A DNA stretch of 64,000 bases from Litorimonas sp965205225 (lineage in GTDB: Bacteria; Pseudomonadota; Alphaproteobacteria; Caulobacterales; Maricaulaceae): NCBI GenBank assembly GCA_965205225.1, contig CBDBFZ010000003.1, positions 1,426,001 to 1,490,000 of the forward strand, written 5' to 3'. Below, one piece after another: positions 43,410 through 52,194 of this stretch. Position numbers and translations under genes: made by a program. Below the pieces are notes generated by a model, which was given only the letters and a program-made list of their open reading frames with translations, searched no databases and was not told where the DNA came from. Positions within the stretch are counted from its first letter, which is position 1. Each line of letters begins with the position of its first letter.

Positions 43410-44831
43410 CTAGTTTCCTGCCTGTGGTTCGTCGGTGCGAAAGTCAGTCTCAGCATTGGCAGCAAGCCAGGCCATGAGAGCAAACGCAGCAACATTCTCG
43501 GCAATGTCATCTGGGTCGATCTTGTCGAGTGTATCGTCGGGTGTATGGTGGAGATCAAAATAATCAGTGCCGTCTTGCTGGAACCGCATGGTTGGGACAC
43601 CGAGCGCCGCTATCGGACCAATGTCTGGCCCGCCATTGGTCGGTTGGCTGCTCATGGGTAGGCCAAGCATAGCGGCAACGGCCTGAATGACATCAGCGCC
43701 TTCAGTCACACCGAGCTGGACTTCATAGGCGGGCTTGGAGCCAAAATCGGACTCGGTCGCAAGGACATGATTAGCAAGGTCGTCCTTATGCTGATCGCGA
43801 TAGGCGAAGGCGCCGAGCAGTCCGACTTCCTCAGCGCCGTAAGCCACGATGCGAATGGTTCGTTTCGGCTTCAGCCCTGCTTCAATCAGGACTTGGGCTG
43901 CACCAGCGCTGATGCCGATCCCAGCTCCATCGTCAATCGCGCCAGTCCCAAGATCCCAACTATCGAGATGACCGCTAAGAAGCACGATTTCTTCTGGTCG
44001 TTCTGTACCAACAATCTCGCCAATGACATTGCCGGACGGTCGATCGCCAACGGCGCGGGGTTGAACATTAAGGGCCATCGTCACGGTCTCACCTCTCTCC
44101 AAAATCCGCTCCAGCTGATCGGCGTCAGGGGCTGACAAAGCGGCAATTGGAATTTTCGGCAGATCATCGGCGTACCGCATCTGTCCAGTATGCGGGAACC
44201 GGTGTGAGTCCGTACCCACGGAACGAATGACAACGGCCGAAGCACCCCTTTTAGCAGACTCGGATGCACCAGACCGGCGCTTCCGATTAGCTGGGCCATA
44301 GCCTGCGCCATTCGGAGCCTTCTTCATTCGTCCGGAAATAAAGACGATTTTTCCATCAAGACTATCCATTGGCGCGCTCTCAAGGTCTTCAAAGGTTGGG
44401 AAATAAGCGATTTCAGCGGTCACACCGCCGACCGGTGTTGCGACGGAGCCCCCGAGCGTGGTGAGCACCATCTCTTGCGGAAATGGACTAATAATCGTCG
44501 CTGTTTCGACACCGCGTTCCCAGCCAGAGATGGTGAAAGGCTCGATACGAACATTCTGCAATCCGATCTCCTTGAACTTAACGACGGTCCAGTCACGCGC
44601 CCGCGCTTCGGCTTCCGTGCCAGCGAGGCGTTGCCCAATTTCTGTCGTCAAGCCTTCAACAATGTCATAGCCCTGCGTCCCTGAACGAGCTGCGTCGAGG
44701 ATCATTGTTTCGATTGTTACCTCCGTCATCATTGACGATGGCCCATCGGAAACGGGTGTGCAGGATGCGAGCGCAACGGCTGCGCCTCCCAGAATGGCCC
44801 ACTGCTTCATGATTTTGCTGTTGAGTTTCAT
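43410..44831 (-). CDS. M28-family zinc aminopeptidase lipoprotein
   Basis: A 473-residue exported metallopeptidase. Lipobox AVALASC gives an N-terminal Cys. A PA-type insert (YFPTFEDL to ALSAPDADQLERIL) precedes the M28 core. Zinc-site motifs are LLSGHLDSWDLGTGAIDDGAG, YGAEEVGLLGA, ATESDFGS and FDLHHTPDDTLDKI. The ATG at 44831 suits the lipoprotein signal; the open frame to 45083 overlaps the divergent gene and is rejected. Separated by 88 nt from a divergent M28 gene, so they may share control. Likely periplasmic dipeptide or peptide breakdown. Confidence 0.9.
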   Translation of the reverse strand: MKLNSKIMKQWAILGGAAVALASCTPVSDGPSSMMTEVTIETMILDAARSGTQGYDIVEGLTTEIGQRLAGTEAEARARDWTVVKFKEIGLQNVRIEPFTISGWERGVETATIISPFPQEMVLTTLGGSVATPVGGVTAEIAYFPTFEDLESAPMDSLDGKIVFISGRMKKAPNGAGYGPANRKRRSGASESAKRGASAVVIRSVGTDSHRFPHTGQMRYADDLPKIPIAALSAPDADQLERILERGETVTMALNVQPRAVGDRPSGNVIGEIVGTERPEEIVLLSGHLDSWDLGTGAIDDGAGIGISAGAAQVLIEAGLKPKRTIRIVAYGAEEVGLLGAFAYRDQHKDDLANHVLATESDFGSKPAYEVQLGVTEGADVIQAVAAMLGLPMSSQPTNGGPDIGPIAALGVPTMRFQQDGTDYFDLHHTPDDTLDKIDPDDIAENVAAFALMAWLAANAETDFRTDEPQAGN

Positions 44832-44919
44832 GCCGTCGTCTTCCCTTTCATGGTTTTGCGGGCTTGATAATCGTTCCAGCGTCGTTAGCAACTGAGTCAA
44901 GATGAATGGGAGACCTCCA

Positions 44920-46596
44920 ATGACTAAAATTACCCTCATGGCGAGCACTTGCGCTGCATTTATATTCACAGCCTGCGCACCCAAAGCGGAAGAACCCGTT
45001 GAACCAGCTATCGATTCGTCGGCCTTGATTTCCGTCACTGACCTGGGCCGTCGTATTGAGACAATGTCGTCAGATGCGTTCATGGGCCGCGCACCCGGCT
45101 CTGAAGGCGGTCAGAAGACCATCGACTATATCATCACTGAAATGACAGCGGCGGGGCTGGAACCCATGGGCGAAAACGGCACCTGGCTACAAACTGTAGA
45201 GCTGACCGAAAGCACAGTTTCTCCGGACAGTATGATGATGATCAGCAATGGCGATGAAGCGTTGGTGACAGCCGATCAGAGTACTAATGCCGTCTTCTGG
45301 ACCAAGCGGCTTGATGAAAGCATCGCTGTCCGGGACAGCGAACTCGTCTTTGTCGGTTACGGCGTAGTGGCCCCGGAATATGACTGGAACGATTATGAGG
45401 GACTCGATGTCGAGGGCAAGACTGTTGTGATTCTGGTCAATGATCCAGGCTTCGCAACACAGGCCCCGGACCTCTTCAACGGGGAGTCCATGACCTATTA
45501 TGGTCGCTGGACGTACAAATTTGAGGAGGCTGGCCGACAGGGCGCGGCGGCGGCCATTATCATTCACGATACGGCCCCCGCATCCTACCCATGGGAAGTG
45601 GTCAGCGGCAGCTGGACTGGCCCTCAGAACGATCTTGTTCGCCCGGACGGCGGCGCATCACGGACACCGATTGAAGGCTGGGTGCATCTGAATACGGCGA
45701 AAATCATGTTCGATGCTGCGGGCCTGGACTTTGAAGAAATCTCATCCAAATCATCCGCGCCGGGTTTCGAACCGGTTGATATGGGCGAGCTTTCTCTGGA
45801 TGCGGATCTGATCCAGACCGTTTCAATCGTGGAGTCTTCCAACGTCGCTGGCGGCATCCGGGGCACGACGCGCCCAGATGAATATGTACTCTATATGGCG
45901 CATTGGGATCATCTCGGGGATAGCGGTGCGGGCAAGGATCATATTTACAACGGTGCTGTCGATAATGCGACCGGCACGGCGGCGATCATTGAAATTGGCG
46001 AAGCCTTTGTAGAAGCGGGCGCACCGGAACGATCCGCCATGTTCCTGGCTGTGACGGCCGAAGAGTCAGGCCTGCTCGGCTCTGCCTATTACGGCGCGCA
46101 ACCCCTTGTTCCATTGGCAAATACGGTCGGCGGGATAAACATTGATGCCATCCTGCCTATTGGAGAGACCAAGGATATTCTCGTTATCGGCTACGGCGCA
46201 TCTGAACTGGAAGATCGGTTGAACACAGTTCTGAAACCGCGCGGCATGCGCATCGAACCCGACAATAACCCATCAGCAGGCTATTTCTACCGCTCCGATC
46301 ATATCAGTCTGGCGAAGCTTGGTTTGCCCATGCTCTATGCAGGCGGCGGCGTGGACCATGTCACTAAAGGTACGGTCTATGGCGAAGCGTTCGATAAGGA
46401 ATATACGGATCTCCGCTATCACAAGCCTGCCGATGAGTATGATAATAGCTGGGACCTGTCGGGGGTGAAGCAAGTCACGGAAATCATGTTCGAGCTTGGC
46501 TATAATCTGGCCGACAGTAATGACTGGCCAAACTGGTATGACGGCAATGAATTCCGCGCGCTACGTGACGGTCAACGCGGCACTGCGAGCGACTGA
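44920..46596 (+). CDS. M28-family zinc peptidase lipoprotein
   Basis: A 558-residue exported peptidase, divergent from the neighbouring M28 gene. Lipobox AFIFTAC follows a short signal. The PA domain (about 120-290, VFVGYGVVAPEYDWNDYEG) is inserted before the catalytic core. Metal motifs: LYMAHWDHLGDSGAGKDHIY, GAVDNATGTAAIIE, AVTAEESGLLGS, and the late His in RYHKPADEYD. ATG at 44920 has gggag 10 nt upstream and gives the proper signal peptide, whereas ATG at 44902 adds six residues. Followed 8 nt later by a glycosyltransferase gene. Confidence 0.9.
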   Translation: MTKITLMASTCAAFIFTACAPKAEEPVEPAIDSSALISVTDLGRRIETMSSDAFMGRAPGSEGGQKTIDYIITEMTAAGLEPMGENGTWLQTVELTESTVSPDSMMMISNGDEALVTADQSTNAVFWTKRLDESIAVRDSELVFVGYGVVAPEYDWNDYEGLDVEGKTVVILVNDPGFATQAPDLFNGESMTYYGRWTYKFEEAGRQGAAAAIIIHDTAPASYPWEVVSGSWTGPQNDLVRPDGGASRTPIEGWVHLNTAKIMFDAAGLDFEEISSKSSAPGFEPVDMGELSLDADLIQTVSIVESSNVAGGIRGTTRPDEYVLYMAHWDHLGDSGAGKDHIYNGAVDNATGTAAIIEIGEAFVEAGAPERSAMFLAVTAEESGLLGSAYYGAQPLVPLANTVGGINIDAILPIGETKDILVIGYGASELEDRLNTVLKPRGMRIEPDNNPSAGYFYRSDHISLAKLGLPMLYAGGGVDHVTKGTVYGEAFDKEYTDLRYHKPADEYDNSWDLSGVKQVTEIMFELGYNLADSNDWPNWYDGNEFRALRDGQRGTASD

Positions 46597-46604
46597 GCCC
46601 ACTC

Positions 46605-47333
46605 ATGCAGACCGTTATCTGCATGAAATGGGGAACCCGTTACGGTCCCGAATTCGTCAACCGAATGTGGGCGGCGCTTCAGCGTAATACGGATCGCCCG
46701 ACCCGTCTTGTCTGCCTGACGGATGATGACACCGGAATCGATCCGATGGTTGAATGCCATCCGATCCCGGACATCAACCTGCCGCCAGACCTGATCAACA
46801 CGCCATGGCGCAAACTGGTGCTATGGCGTGATCCGCTGGCGGATCTGTCTGGCGACGTCCTGTTTCTTGATCTCGATCTGGTCATCACGGGCTCTCTCGA
46901 TGTGATGTTTGATTACGAGCGAGGCCGTTACTGTGTGATCGAAAACTGGACGCAGATGGGTCAGGGCAATGGTAACACATCAGCCTTCCGGCTTCCGGTT
47001 GGGAAATATGCCAGCATTTTTAATAAGTTTGAGGCCGATCCCGATCGAGTTTTGAGGGTATACAGAATTGAGCAACTCTATATATCGAAGGAAATCGATG
47101 ACATAATCTTCTGGCCGAAGCTCTGGTGTGCGTCCTTCAAACACACGCTCTTACCGAAATGGCCGCTGAACTTTATCAAAGCACCCGAACTTCCGTTCGA
47201 AACCCGGATCGTCGCTTTTACGGGCAAACCGGATCAGGACGAAGCGCTGCGCGGTGAATGGCCTGTGAAAGCAGGCTGGAAGCGGCTCTATAAACATGTC
47301 CGGCCGACACCCTGGATTGCTGATCACTGGTGA
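46605..47333 (+). CDS. Glycosyltransferase (GT-A-like, DxD)
   Basis: A 242-residue soluble protein. VICMKWGTRYGPEFVNRMWA at the N-terminus and VLFLDLDLVITGSLD, a DxD-type nucleotide-sugar/metal site, fit a small GT-A glycosyltransferase seen in alphaproteobacteria. WCASFKHTLLPKWPLNFIKA and IVAFTGKPDQDEAL are further conserved-looking blocks. Sugar and acceptor unknown. It overlaps the next gene (GTGA) and follows the M28 peptidase by 8 nt. Confidence 0.75.
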   Translation: MQTVICMKWGTRYGPEFVNRMWAALQRNTDRPTRLVCLTDDDTGIDPMVECHPIPDINLPPDLINTPWRKLVLWRDPLADLSGDVLFLDLDLVITGSLDVMFDYERGRYCVIENWTQMGQGNGNTSAFRLPVGKYASIFNKFEADPDRVLRVYRIEQLYISKEIDDIIFWPKLWCASFKHTLLPKWPLNFIKAPELPFETRIVAFTGKPDQDEALRGEWPVKAGWKRLYKHVRPTPWIADHW

Positions 47334-47725
47334 GCACCTCAAGACGAAGCCTGCCCTTTTACTTTGGCGATCCGCATTATGGTGACATCTTTCCAGCTGA
47401 AGCCGTGATTCCAATCAACATTTTCGATGTCTCCGCAACCGCCCACATTATCAGGGAAAGTATGGCTTCCGGCCAGTTCCAAGTCCGGAAAAACGCCTTA
47501 GCCGAAACACGCCGGGTCATACTGGCGTGTTTCAATACGCTGCGCGCGGTCGCGACAGAGGTTGAGCGGATTTACAATCCCGATGCAATTCGGGGCGGTG
47601 TACTCCACGACCTCCATGCCTCGCGGGAAGCATATTCGGTCAAAGCCGTACAGGACGTACTATTTGTGGCCCAGTCACGCTGTAGTCGGCACGCCCATCC
47701 TCTCCAAATCGTGATGGAAGAATAA
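47330..47725 (+). CDS. C-terminal fragment resembling a GT10/exostosin-type glycosyltransferase
   Basis: A 131-residue frame with GTG start overlapping the previous stop. LPFYFGDPHYGDIFPAEAV, IPINIFDVSATAHIIRESM and a following helical block with ETRRVILACFNTLRAV match the donor-binding C-terminal half of fucosyltransferase-like (GT10) enzymes. The N-terminal half, usually over 150 residues, is missing. It is either a stand-alone C-terminal domain working with the upstream glycosyltransferase or the remains of a deletion. No good ribosome site beyond the coupling. Confidence 0.5.
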   Translation: MSTSRRSLPFYFGDPHYGDIFPAEAVIPINIFDVSATAHIIRESMASGQFQVRKNALAETRRVILACFNTLRAVATEVERIYNPDAIRGGVLHDLHASREAYSVKAVQDVLFVAQSRCSRHAHPLQIVMEE

Positions 47726-47816
47726 ACCCTTCGCCCTTTTGCGCTAAGCCGTTATAGGGTTATCAACCAGACTTGTTATTAAATTACGCTTTAGAATATG
47801 TTTACCGGAGACCCGA

Positions 47817-50444
47817 ATGTCCCAGCTGATCCATGTCCTCAAACTTACGGTGCTGACGTTTGTGTCGATCGGGGCGGGCCTTGGACTGACCGCAGAGACC
47901 GTTGCCAACGACACACCGTCCAGAGGCGTGGCGGGAAGTGCTACGGACGCCGTGGCGAAATTCCGCCAGCTTGGAACAGAGCTTCGATCACCCAACATCT
48001 ACCGTTCGGCATCCGGCGCACCCGGGCCGGGTTACTGGCAGCAACGCGCCAATGTCGACATCGACGCAACGCTGGATGAGGGCGCGCGCCGCATCGTCGC
48101 CGAAATGGATATTGAGTATGTCAATAATTCGCCTGACACACTGACCTATATCTGGTTGGCGCTCGATCAACAGCGTTTTAAGGATGGTAGTCTTGCCCGG
48201 GAAAGCGCCACTGCCGCCGCCTCCGGCACCAGCCGCGGCGATGCAACCAGCGGCTCTGACCGCTATAGTTTCAGCCAGCTTCGCTACGAACATGCAATGG
48301 AAGACCGGGAATACGGTTTCGAATTTACGCAGATTGCGGACGCGAGCGGAAACGCCCTGCCTTATTTCATCAATGATTCCATGATGCGAATCGACTTGCC
48401 TGCACCGCTGGCACCGAATGCAACATTCGATTTCCAAGTCGACTGGGAACACAATATCATCGACGAAGTCTCCGTCGGCGGTCGGAGCGGTTATGAATAT
48501 TTCGATGAAGACGATAATTACATCTTTGCCCTCGCGCAGTGGTTCCCGCGTCTCGCCGCCTACACGGACTATACGGGTTGGCAGAACAAGCAATTTCTTG
48601 GCCGTGGTGAGTTCAGTCTGGAATTCGGGGATTACGACGTCGATCTGACGGTACCGAGCGATCACATTGTCACGGCTACCGGCGTTCTGCAGAACCCGCG
48701 TGATGTGTTGACGGCCACGCAGCGCCGCCGCCTCAGCAACGTTGGAACCGATAAACCGTCCTATATCGTCACGCCCGAAGAGGCCGAAGCGAATGAGGAA
48801 AACAAGGCGAGCGGAACCAAGACCTGGCGTTTCGAAGCTGACAATGTCCGCGATTTCGCATGGTCAAGCTCGCGCAAATATATCTGGGACGCGATGGTGT
48901 TTGAACAGGACGATGCGGACAATCCGAGCGTTCTGGCGATGAGCTTCTTTCCGAAAGAAGCCGATCCGATCTGGTCGCAATTTTCAACCCAATCCGTCGT
49001 TCACACGATGGATGTCTATAACCGCTTTGCCTTCAACTACCCTTATCCCACGGCCCAATCCGTTAACGCATGGGAACGCGGCGGAATGGAATATCCGATG
49101 ATTACTTTCAACGGATACCGACCCTATGATGATGAAACGTCCGGTGAGACCGTCTATTCGCGCAACACTAAATATGGCCTTATCGGAGTGATTATCCATG
49201 AAATCGGCCACATCTATTTTCCAATGACCGTGAATAGTGACGAACGCCGCTGGACCTGGATGGATGAAGGCATCAATACCTTCCTGGAATATATGGCTGA
49301 ATATGAGTGGGAAGAGAATTTCCCGATCCGACGTAACATGCAAAATCCGCTGGATGAGATCACGCGTTACATGACTAGTTCCAATCAGGTTCCGATCATG
49401 ACGCAATCCGACTCTGTGCTGCAGTTCGGACCCAACGCCTATGCCAAGCCGGCTGCCGCGCTCATCGTTCTGCGCGAGACCGTCATGGGTCGTGAAGCCT
49501 TTGATTTCGCGTTCCGCGAATATAGCCGACGCTGGAAGTTCAAACGCCCGACACCTGAGGATTTCTTCCGGACAATGGAAGACGCATCGGCCGTTGATCT
49601 TGACTGGTTCTGGCGGGGCTGGTTCTTCGGAACCGATTATGTCGACATGGCGATTACGGATGTTCGTGAATATCAGATCGGAACCAACGATCCGGATGTT
49701 GAGAACAGCATTGATCGGGATGAAGATCTGACGCGATATCCGGAAAATATCGTTCAGCGTCGAAACCGCGAAGAAGGCCGTACAACGCGCGTCGAGCGGT
49801 TCGATGACATTAACGACTTCTATAATGATAATGACAAGTTCGCAGAGACGAATGCCGACCGTAATAAGTTCACCAAATTCTTCGAAGGTCTCGAAGACTG
49901 GGAACGCGCGGCTTATGACCGGGCCCAGCAAGACGGAAAATATCTCTACTTCATCGATTTCGAAAATAAAGGTGGTTTGATTTCGCCTCTGCCCCTTACG
50001 CTGACCTTTGCAGATGGCACGTCGGAAGAGGTTATGGTCCCTGCCGAAATCTGGCGACGGGATAGTAAGCGGATAACGAAGCTGATTATTCGGGATGACC
50101 GAGTGCAGAGCATCCTGCTTGATGCGGCGCATCAAACGGCAGATGCCGATTACCGGAATAATGGCTTCCCGCAATCCGTCACATCTGATCGGCTCTCACT
50201 CTACAAATCGGATTCGAAACGGACCAGCATGATGGCCGATATGTTGCGTGAGCTGAAAACGAACGACAAGTCTGAGTCTACAAATGACGACGGGGCAGCC
50301 CTGCCGCTGCAACGCTCGGAAGGCACAGCTGACGACCCGGTCGATATTGTGGACCCCGCTGAGGAAGAAACCCCTGTCGAGGAAACCGAGAGTCGATCTA
50401 CACTGCGCGAAACATTACGCCGGATGCCGGGTCATGACGACTAG
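47817..50444 (+). CDS. Exported M1-family zinc metallopeptidase
   Basis: An 875-residue gluzincin. A signal-like N-terminus of about 30 residues is followed by an aminopeptidase-N-type beta domain, then HEIGH at 461-465, with 18 residues to the third ligand in MDEG (Glu484): the HEXXH-X18-E signature. The GGMEYPMITFNG motif (exopeptidase GxMEN variant) precedes it. The last 120 residues are acidic, low-complexity and end in TLRETLRRMPGHDD. ccggagaccc lies just before the ATG. Overlaps the DUF6702 gene by 11 nt. Confidence 0.92.
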   Translation: MSQLIHVLKLTVLTFVSIGAGLGLTAETVANDTPSRGVAGSATDAVAKFRQLGTELRSPNIYRSASGAPGPGYWQQRANVDIDATLDEGARRIVAEMDIEYVNNSPDTLTYIWLALDQQRFKDGSLARESATAAASGTSRGDATSGSDRYSFSQLRYEHAMEDREYGFEFTQIADASGNALPYFINDSMMRIDLPAPLAPNATFDFQVDWEHNIIDEVSVGGRSGYEYFDEDDNYIFALAQWFPRLAAYTDYTGWQNKQFLGRGEFSLEFGDYDVDLTVPSDHIVTATGVLQNPRDVLTATQRRRLSNVGTDKPSYIVTPEEAEANEENKASGTKTWRFEADNVRDFAWSSSRKYIWDAMVFEQDDADNPSVLAMSFFPKEADPIWSQFSTQSVVHTMDVYNRFAFNYPYPTAQSVNAWERGGMEYPMITFNGYRPYDDETSGETVYSRNTKYGLIGVIIHEIGHIYFPMTVNSDERRWTWMDEGINTFLEYMAEYEWEENFPIRRNMQNPLDEITRYMTSSNQVPIMTQSDSVLQFGPNAYAKPAAALIVLRETVMGREAFDFAFREYSRRWKFKRPTPEDFFRTMEDASAVDLDWFWRGWFFGTDYVDMAITDVREYQIGTNDPDVENSIDRDEDLTRYPENIVQRRNREEGRTTRVERFDDINDFYNDNDKFAETNADRNKFTKFFEGLEDWERAAYDRAQQDGKYLYFIDFENKGGLISPLPLTLTFADGTSEEVMVPAEIWRRDSKRITKLIIRDDRVQSILLDAAHQTADADYRNNGFPQSVTSDRLSLYKSDSKRTSMMADMLRELKTNDKSESTNDDGAALPLQRSEGTADDPVDIVDPAEEETPVEETESRSTLRETLRRMPGHDD

Positions 50445-50922
50445 GCGATCGCTTCTATGTGGATTTTGCGCCGGAACTCTATGCTGGCCTGAACTGGCAC
50501 GGGCTCATCGCCTTGCGCGGACGGAAACCGCCGTGACAATCTCACCCAATGATGAGGTGTCCATCGTTCATGTCTATCATTTGCAGGATGCGCAATCCGC
50601 CTTGTTTAAAATCGGCTTGATTGATCGGCCTGATCTGGAGTCCCTGCGCGCAAGGGCTCAATTGGCGCTCTACACGGAGGCCAGTTTCACGCTGGCAGAG
50701 GGCGGAGTCCCCATTGAGCTCGAGATTATCGGTGCCGAAATCCAAGGCGACAGCGCCTATGTCTATCAGCAAGGCCTGATCGGTAACGGTGTCTTGAGCG
50801 TTGATGCCCGGATGCTGCGATCGCTACTCAAAGGGCAGAGCAATAGCGTCAATATTGTGCGCGGGGGCACAACGGTGACGCTCGATTTCTCTGGAGATGA
50901 TGGCCCGAAACCAGTTGCATGA
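50434..50922 (+). CDS. DUF6702 family exported protein
   Basis: A 162-residue protein beginning MTTRRSLLCGFCAGTLC, an RR-containing signal that could be Tat or Sec. The mature part has SIVHVYHLQDAQSAL and FTLAEGGVPIELEIIGAEIQ, the layout of DUF6702 proteins, which are regularly encoded next to M1 peptidases. Start 50434 lies 11 nt inside the end of the peptidase gene, implying coupled translation. Probably a periplasmic partner; role unknown. Confidence 0.65.
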   Translation: MTTRRSLLCGFCAGTLCWPELARAHRLARTETAVTISPNDEVSIVHVYHLQDAQSALFKIGLIDRPDLESLRARAQLALYTEASFTLAEGGVPIELEIIGAEIQGDSAYVYQQGLIGNGVLSVDARMLRSLLKGQSNSVNIVRGGTTVTLDFSGDDGPKPVA

Positions 50923-50960
50923 AGACCGCGCCCTGCCCTACCCTGCCCTAGGCGAGTCCT

Positions 50961-51608
50961 ATGCTCACAATTCATCACCTCAATAATTCTCGTTCGCAAA
51001 GGATTCTCTGGCTGCTTGAAGAACTCAGAACGGACTATGACATCCGGCTCTACAAACGGGACGAGAAGACGAGCCGTGCGCCGACCGAGCTGAAAGCCAT
51101 TCATCCGCTGGGAAAGAGTCCAGTCATCGAACATGACGATCTGATCATTGCCGAAACGGGCGCGATCATTGTCTATCTTCTTGATGCCTTCGGGGCTGAT
51201 GAGGCAGGCAAGTGTCGTTTCCGACCCGAAAAAGGGACGCAGGACTTTGTCGATTATGTTCATTTCCTGCATTTCGCTGAAGGCTCAGCCATGTTGCCGC
51301 TTCTTCTGGCGCTCTATACCGGCTTTCTGGGTGACGTTGCTGCACCGATCCAGCCGGTAATCATGAACGAAATCAAGAAAGTTCTCGATTATTGCGAATA
51401 CTCTCTGATCCGTAACACATGGTTTGCAGGCGATGAGTTGACGGGCGCAGACTTCAATATGATCTTTCCGCTCGAGACCGCCAAGGCTCGCGGACGACTT
51501 AAAGGATATGACGCTTGCAATGAATTCGTGCAGCGAGTCTGGGACCGACCGGCCTATCGTCGCGCGCTCGAAAAGGGCGGCGACTATGATTACGGGCCTC
51601 GGTCATGA
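50961..51608 (+). CDS. Glutathione S-transferase family protein
   Basis: A 215-residue GST. The thioredoxin-like N-domain has HHLNNSRSQRILWLLEELR, with Ser-Arg in the position of the catalytic Ser of beta/theta-type enzymes, HPLGKSPVIEHDDLIIAETG (cis-Pro and glutathione-binding Glu/Thr) and the helical C-domain ending AGDELTGADFNMIFPLE and RPAYRRALEKGG. Substrate unknown. Its stop overlaps the next small ORF (ATGA). Different subfamily from the GST at 53.8 kb. Confidence 0.88.
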   Translation: MLTIHHLNNSRSQRILWLLEELRTDYDIRLYKRDEKTSRAPTELKAIHPLGKSPVIEHDDLIIAETGAIIVYLLDAFGADEAGKCRFRPEKGTQDFVDYVHFLHFAEGSAMLPLLLALYTGFLGDVAAPIQPVIMNEIKKVLDYCEYSLIRNTWFAGDELTGADFNMIFPLETAKARGRLKGYDACNEFVQRVWDRPAYRRALEKGGDYDYGPRS

Positions 51609-51781
51609 CACTCATCATCCGTATATTTTGTGTCGTCTTGCTGATACAGGTCGGGCTGCATCTGCTGCATGTGATCACATCCGGTGCGATAAGCTTTGAG
51701 GTTCTTGGTGCGAGTATTGATCGTGATTTTGTCCGTCTGACAACGGCTCTGATCGGACTTCATATAACCCTAAAATCATGA
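51605..51781 (+). CDS. 58-aa two-helix membrane protein, coupled on both sides
   Basis: ATG at 51605 overlaps the GST stop (ATGA) and its TGA at 51779-51781 overlaps the start of the VOC gene in the same way. The peptide is MTLIIRIFCVVLLIQVGLHL, LHVITSGAISFEVLGASID and RDFVRLTTALIGLHITLKS: two hydrophobic stretches around a short polar loop. No family recognised. The double overlap argues that it is a real gene. Confidence 0.6.
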   Translation: MTLIIRIFCVVLLIQVGLHLLHVITSGAISFEVLGASIDRDFVRLTTALIGLHITLKS

Positions 51782-52194
51782 CCGCAATCCCGTTCCATCT
51801 GGCTGCACCGATCCGTGATAAGGAAGAAGCCCGGCTCTTCTATCGCGATATAATCGGTTGTACTGTAGGCCGAGAGGCGGATCGTTGGATCGACTTCGAT
51901 TTCTTCGGCCATCAACTCAGCCTGCATGTCTGCAGTGAGCCGGAGACGTTAGCCACCAATCAAGTCGACGGGAAAAACGTACCTGTCAAACACTTCGGTG
52001 CGGTTCTGCCGTGGCAAGGCTGGAATGACTTAAGAGATAAGCTCGTTACCGCTGACACCGATTTCATTATAGAACCCTATATCCGTTTTGAAGGCGAAAC
52101 CGGTGAGCAGGCGACCATGTTCTTCCTTGATCCAAGCGGCAATGCACTGGAATTCAAGAGCTTCAAGAACCCTGATCAGCTTTACGCGACCTAG
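51778..52194 (+). CDS. VOC-superfamily (glyoxalase/bleomycin-resistance fold) protein
   Basis: A 138-residue single-chain VOC protein with two beta-alpha-beta-beta-beta modules. HLAAPIRDKEEARLFYRDI holds the first metal-ligand position, FFGHQLSLHV and VKHFGAVLPWQGWNDLRDKL the middle, and ATMFFLDPSGNALEFKSFKN the final Glu ligand. Possibly a dioxygenase, lyase or binding protein; substrate unknown. Last gene of the GST-small ORF-VOC string; its end overlaps the convergent next gene by 4 nt. Confidence 0.85.
   Translation: MTAIPFHLAAPIRDKEEARLFYRDIIGCTVGREADRWIDFDFFGHQLSLHVCSEPETLATNQVDGKNVPVKHFGAVLPWQGWNDLRDKLVTADTDFIIEPYIRFEGETGEQATMFFLDPSGNALEFKSFKNPDQLYAT

Noticed and set aside
47779..47793. 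CtrA-like site TTAA-N7-TTTA before the M1 peptidase
   Set aside because: One mismatch to TTAA-N7-TTAA and no second supporting site; expected by chance in AT-rich spacers.
48984..50174. 396-codon minus-strand frame
   Set aside because: Antisense shadow of the M1 peptidase gene, with no signal, motif or ribosome site.
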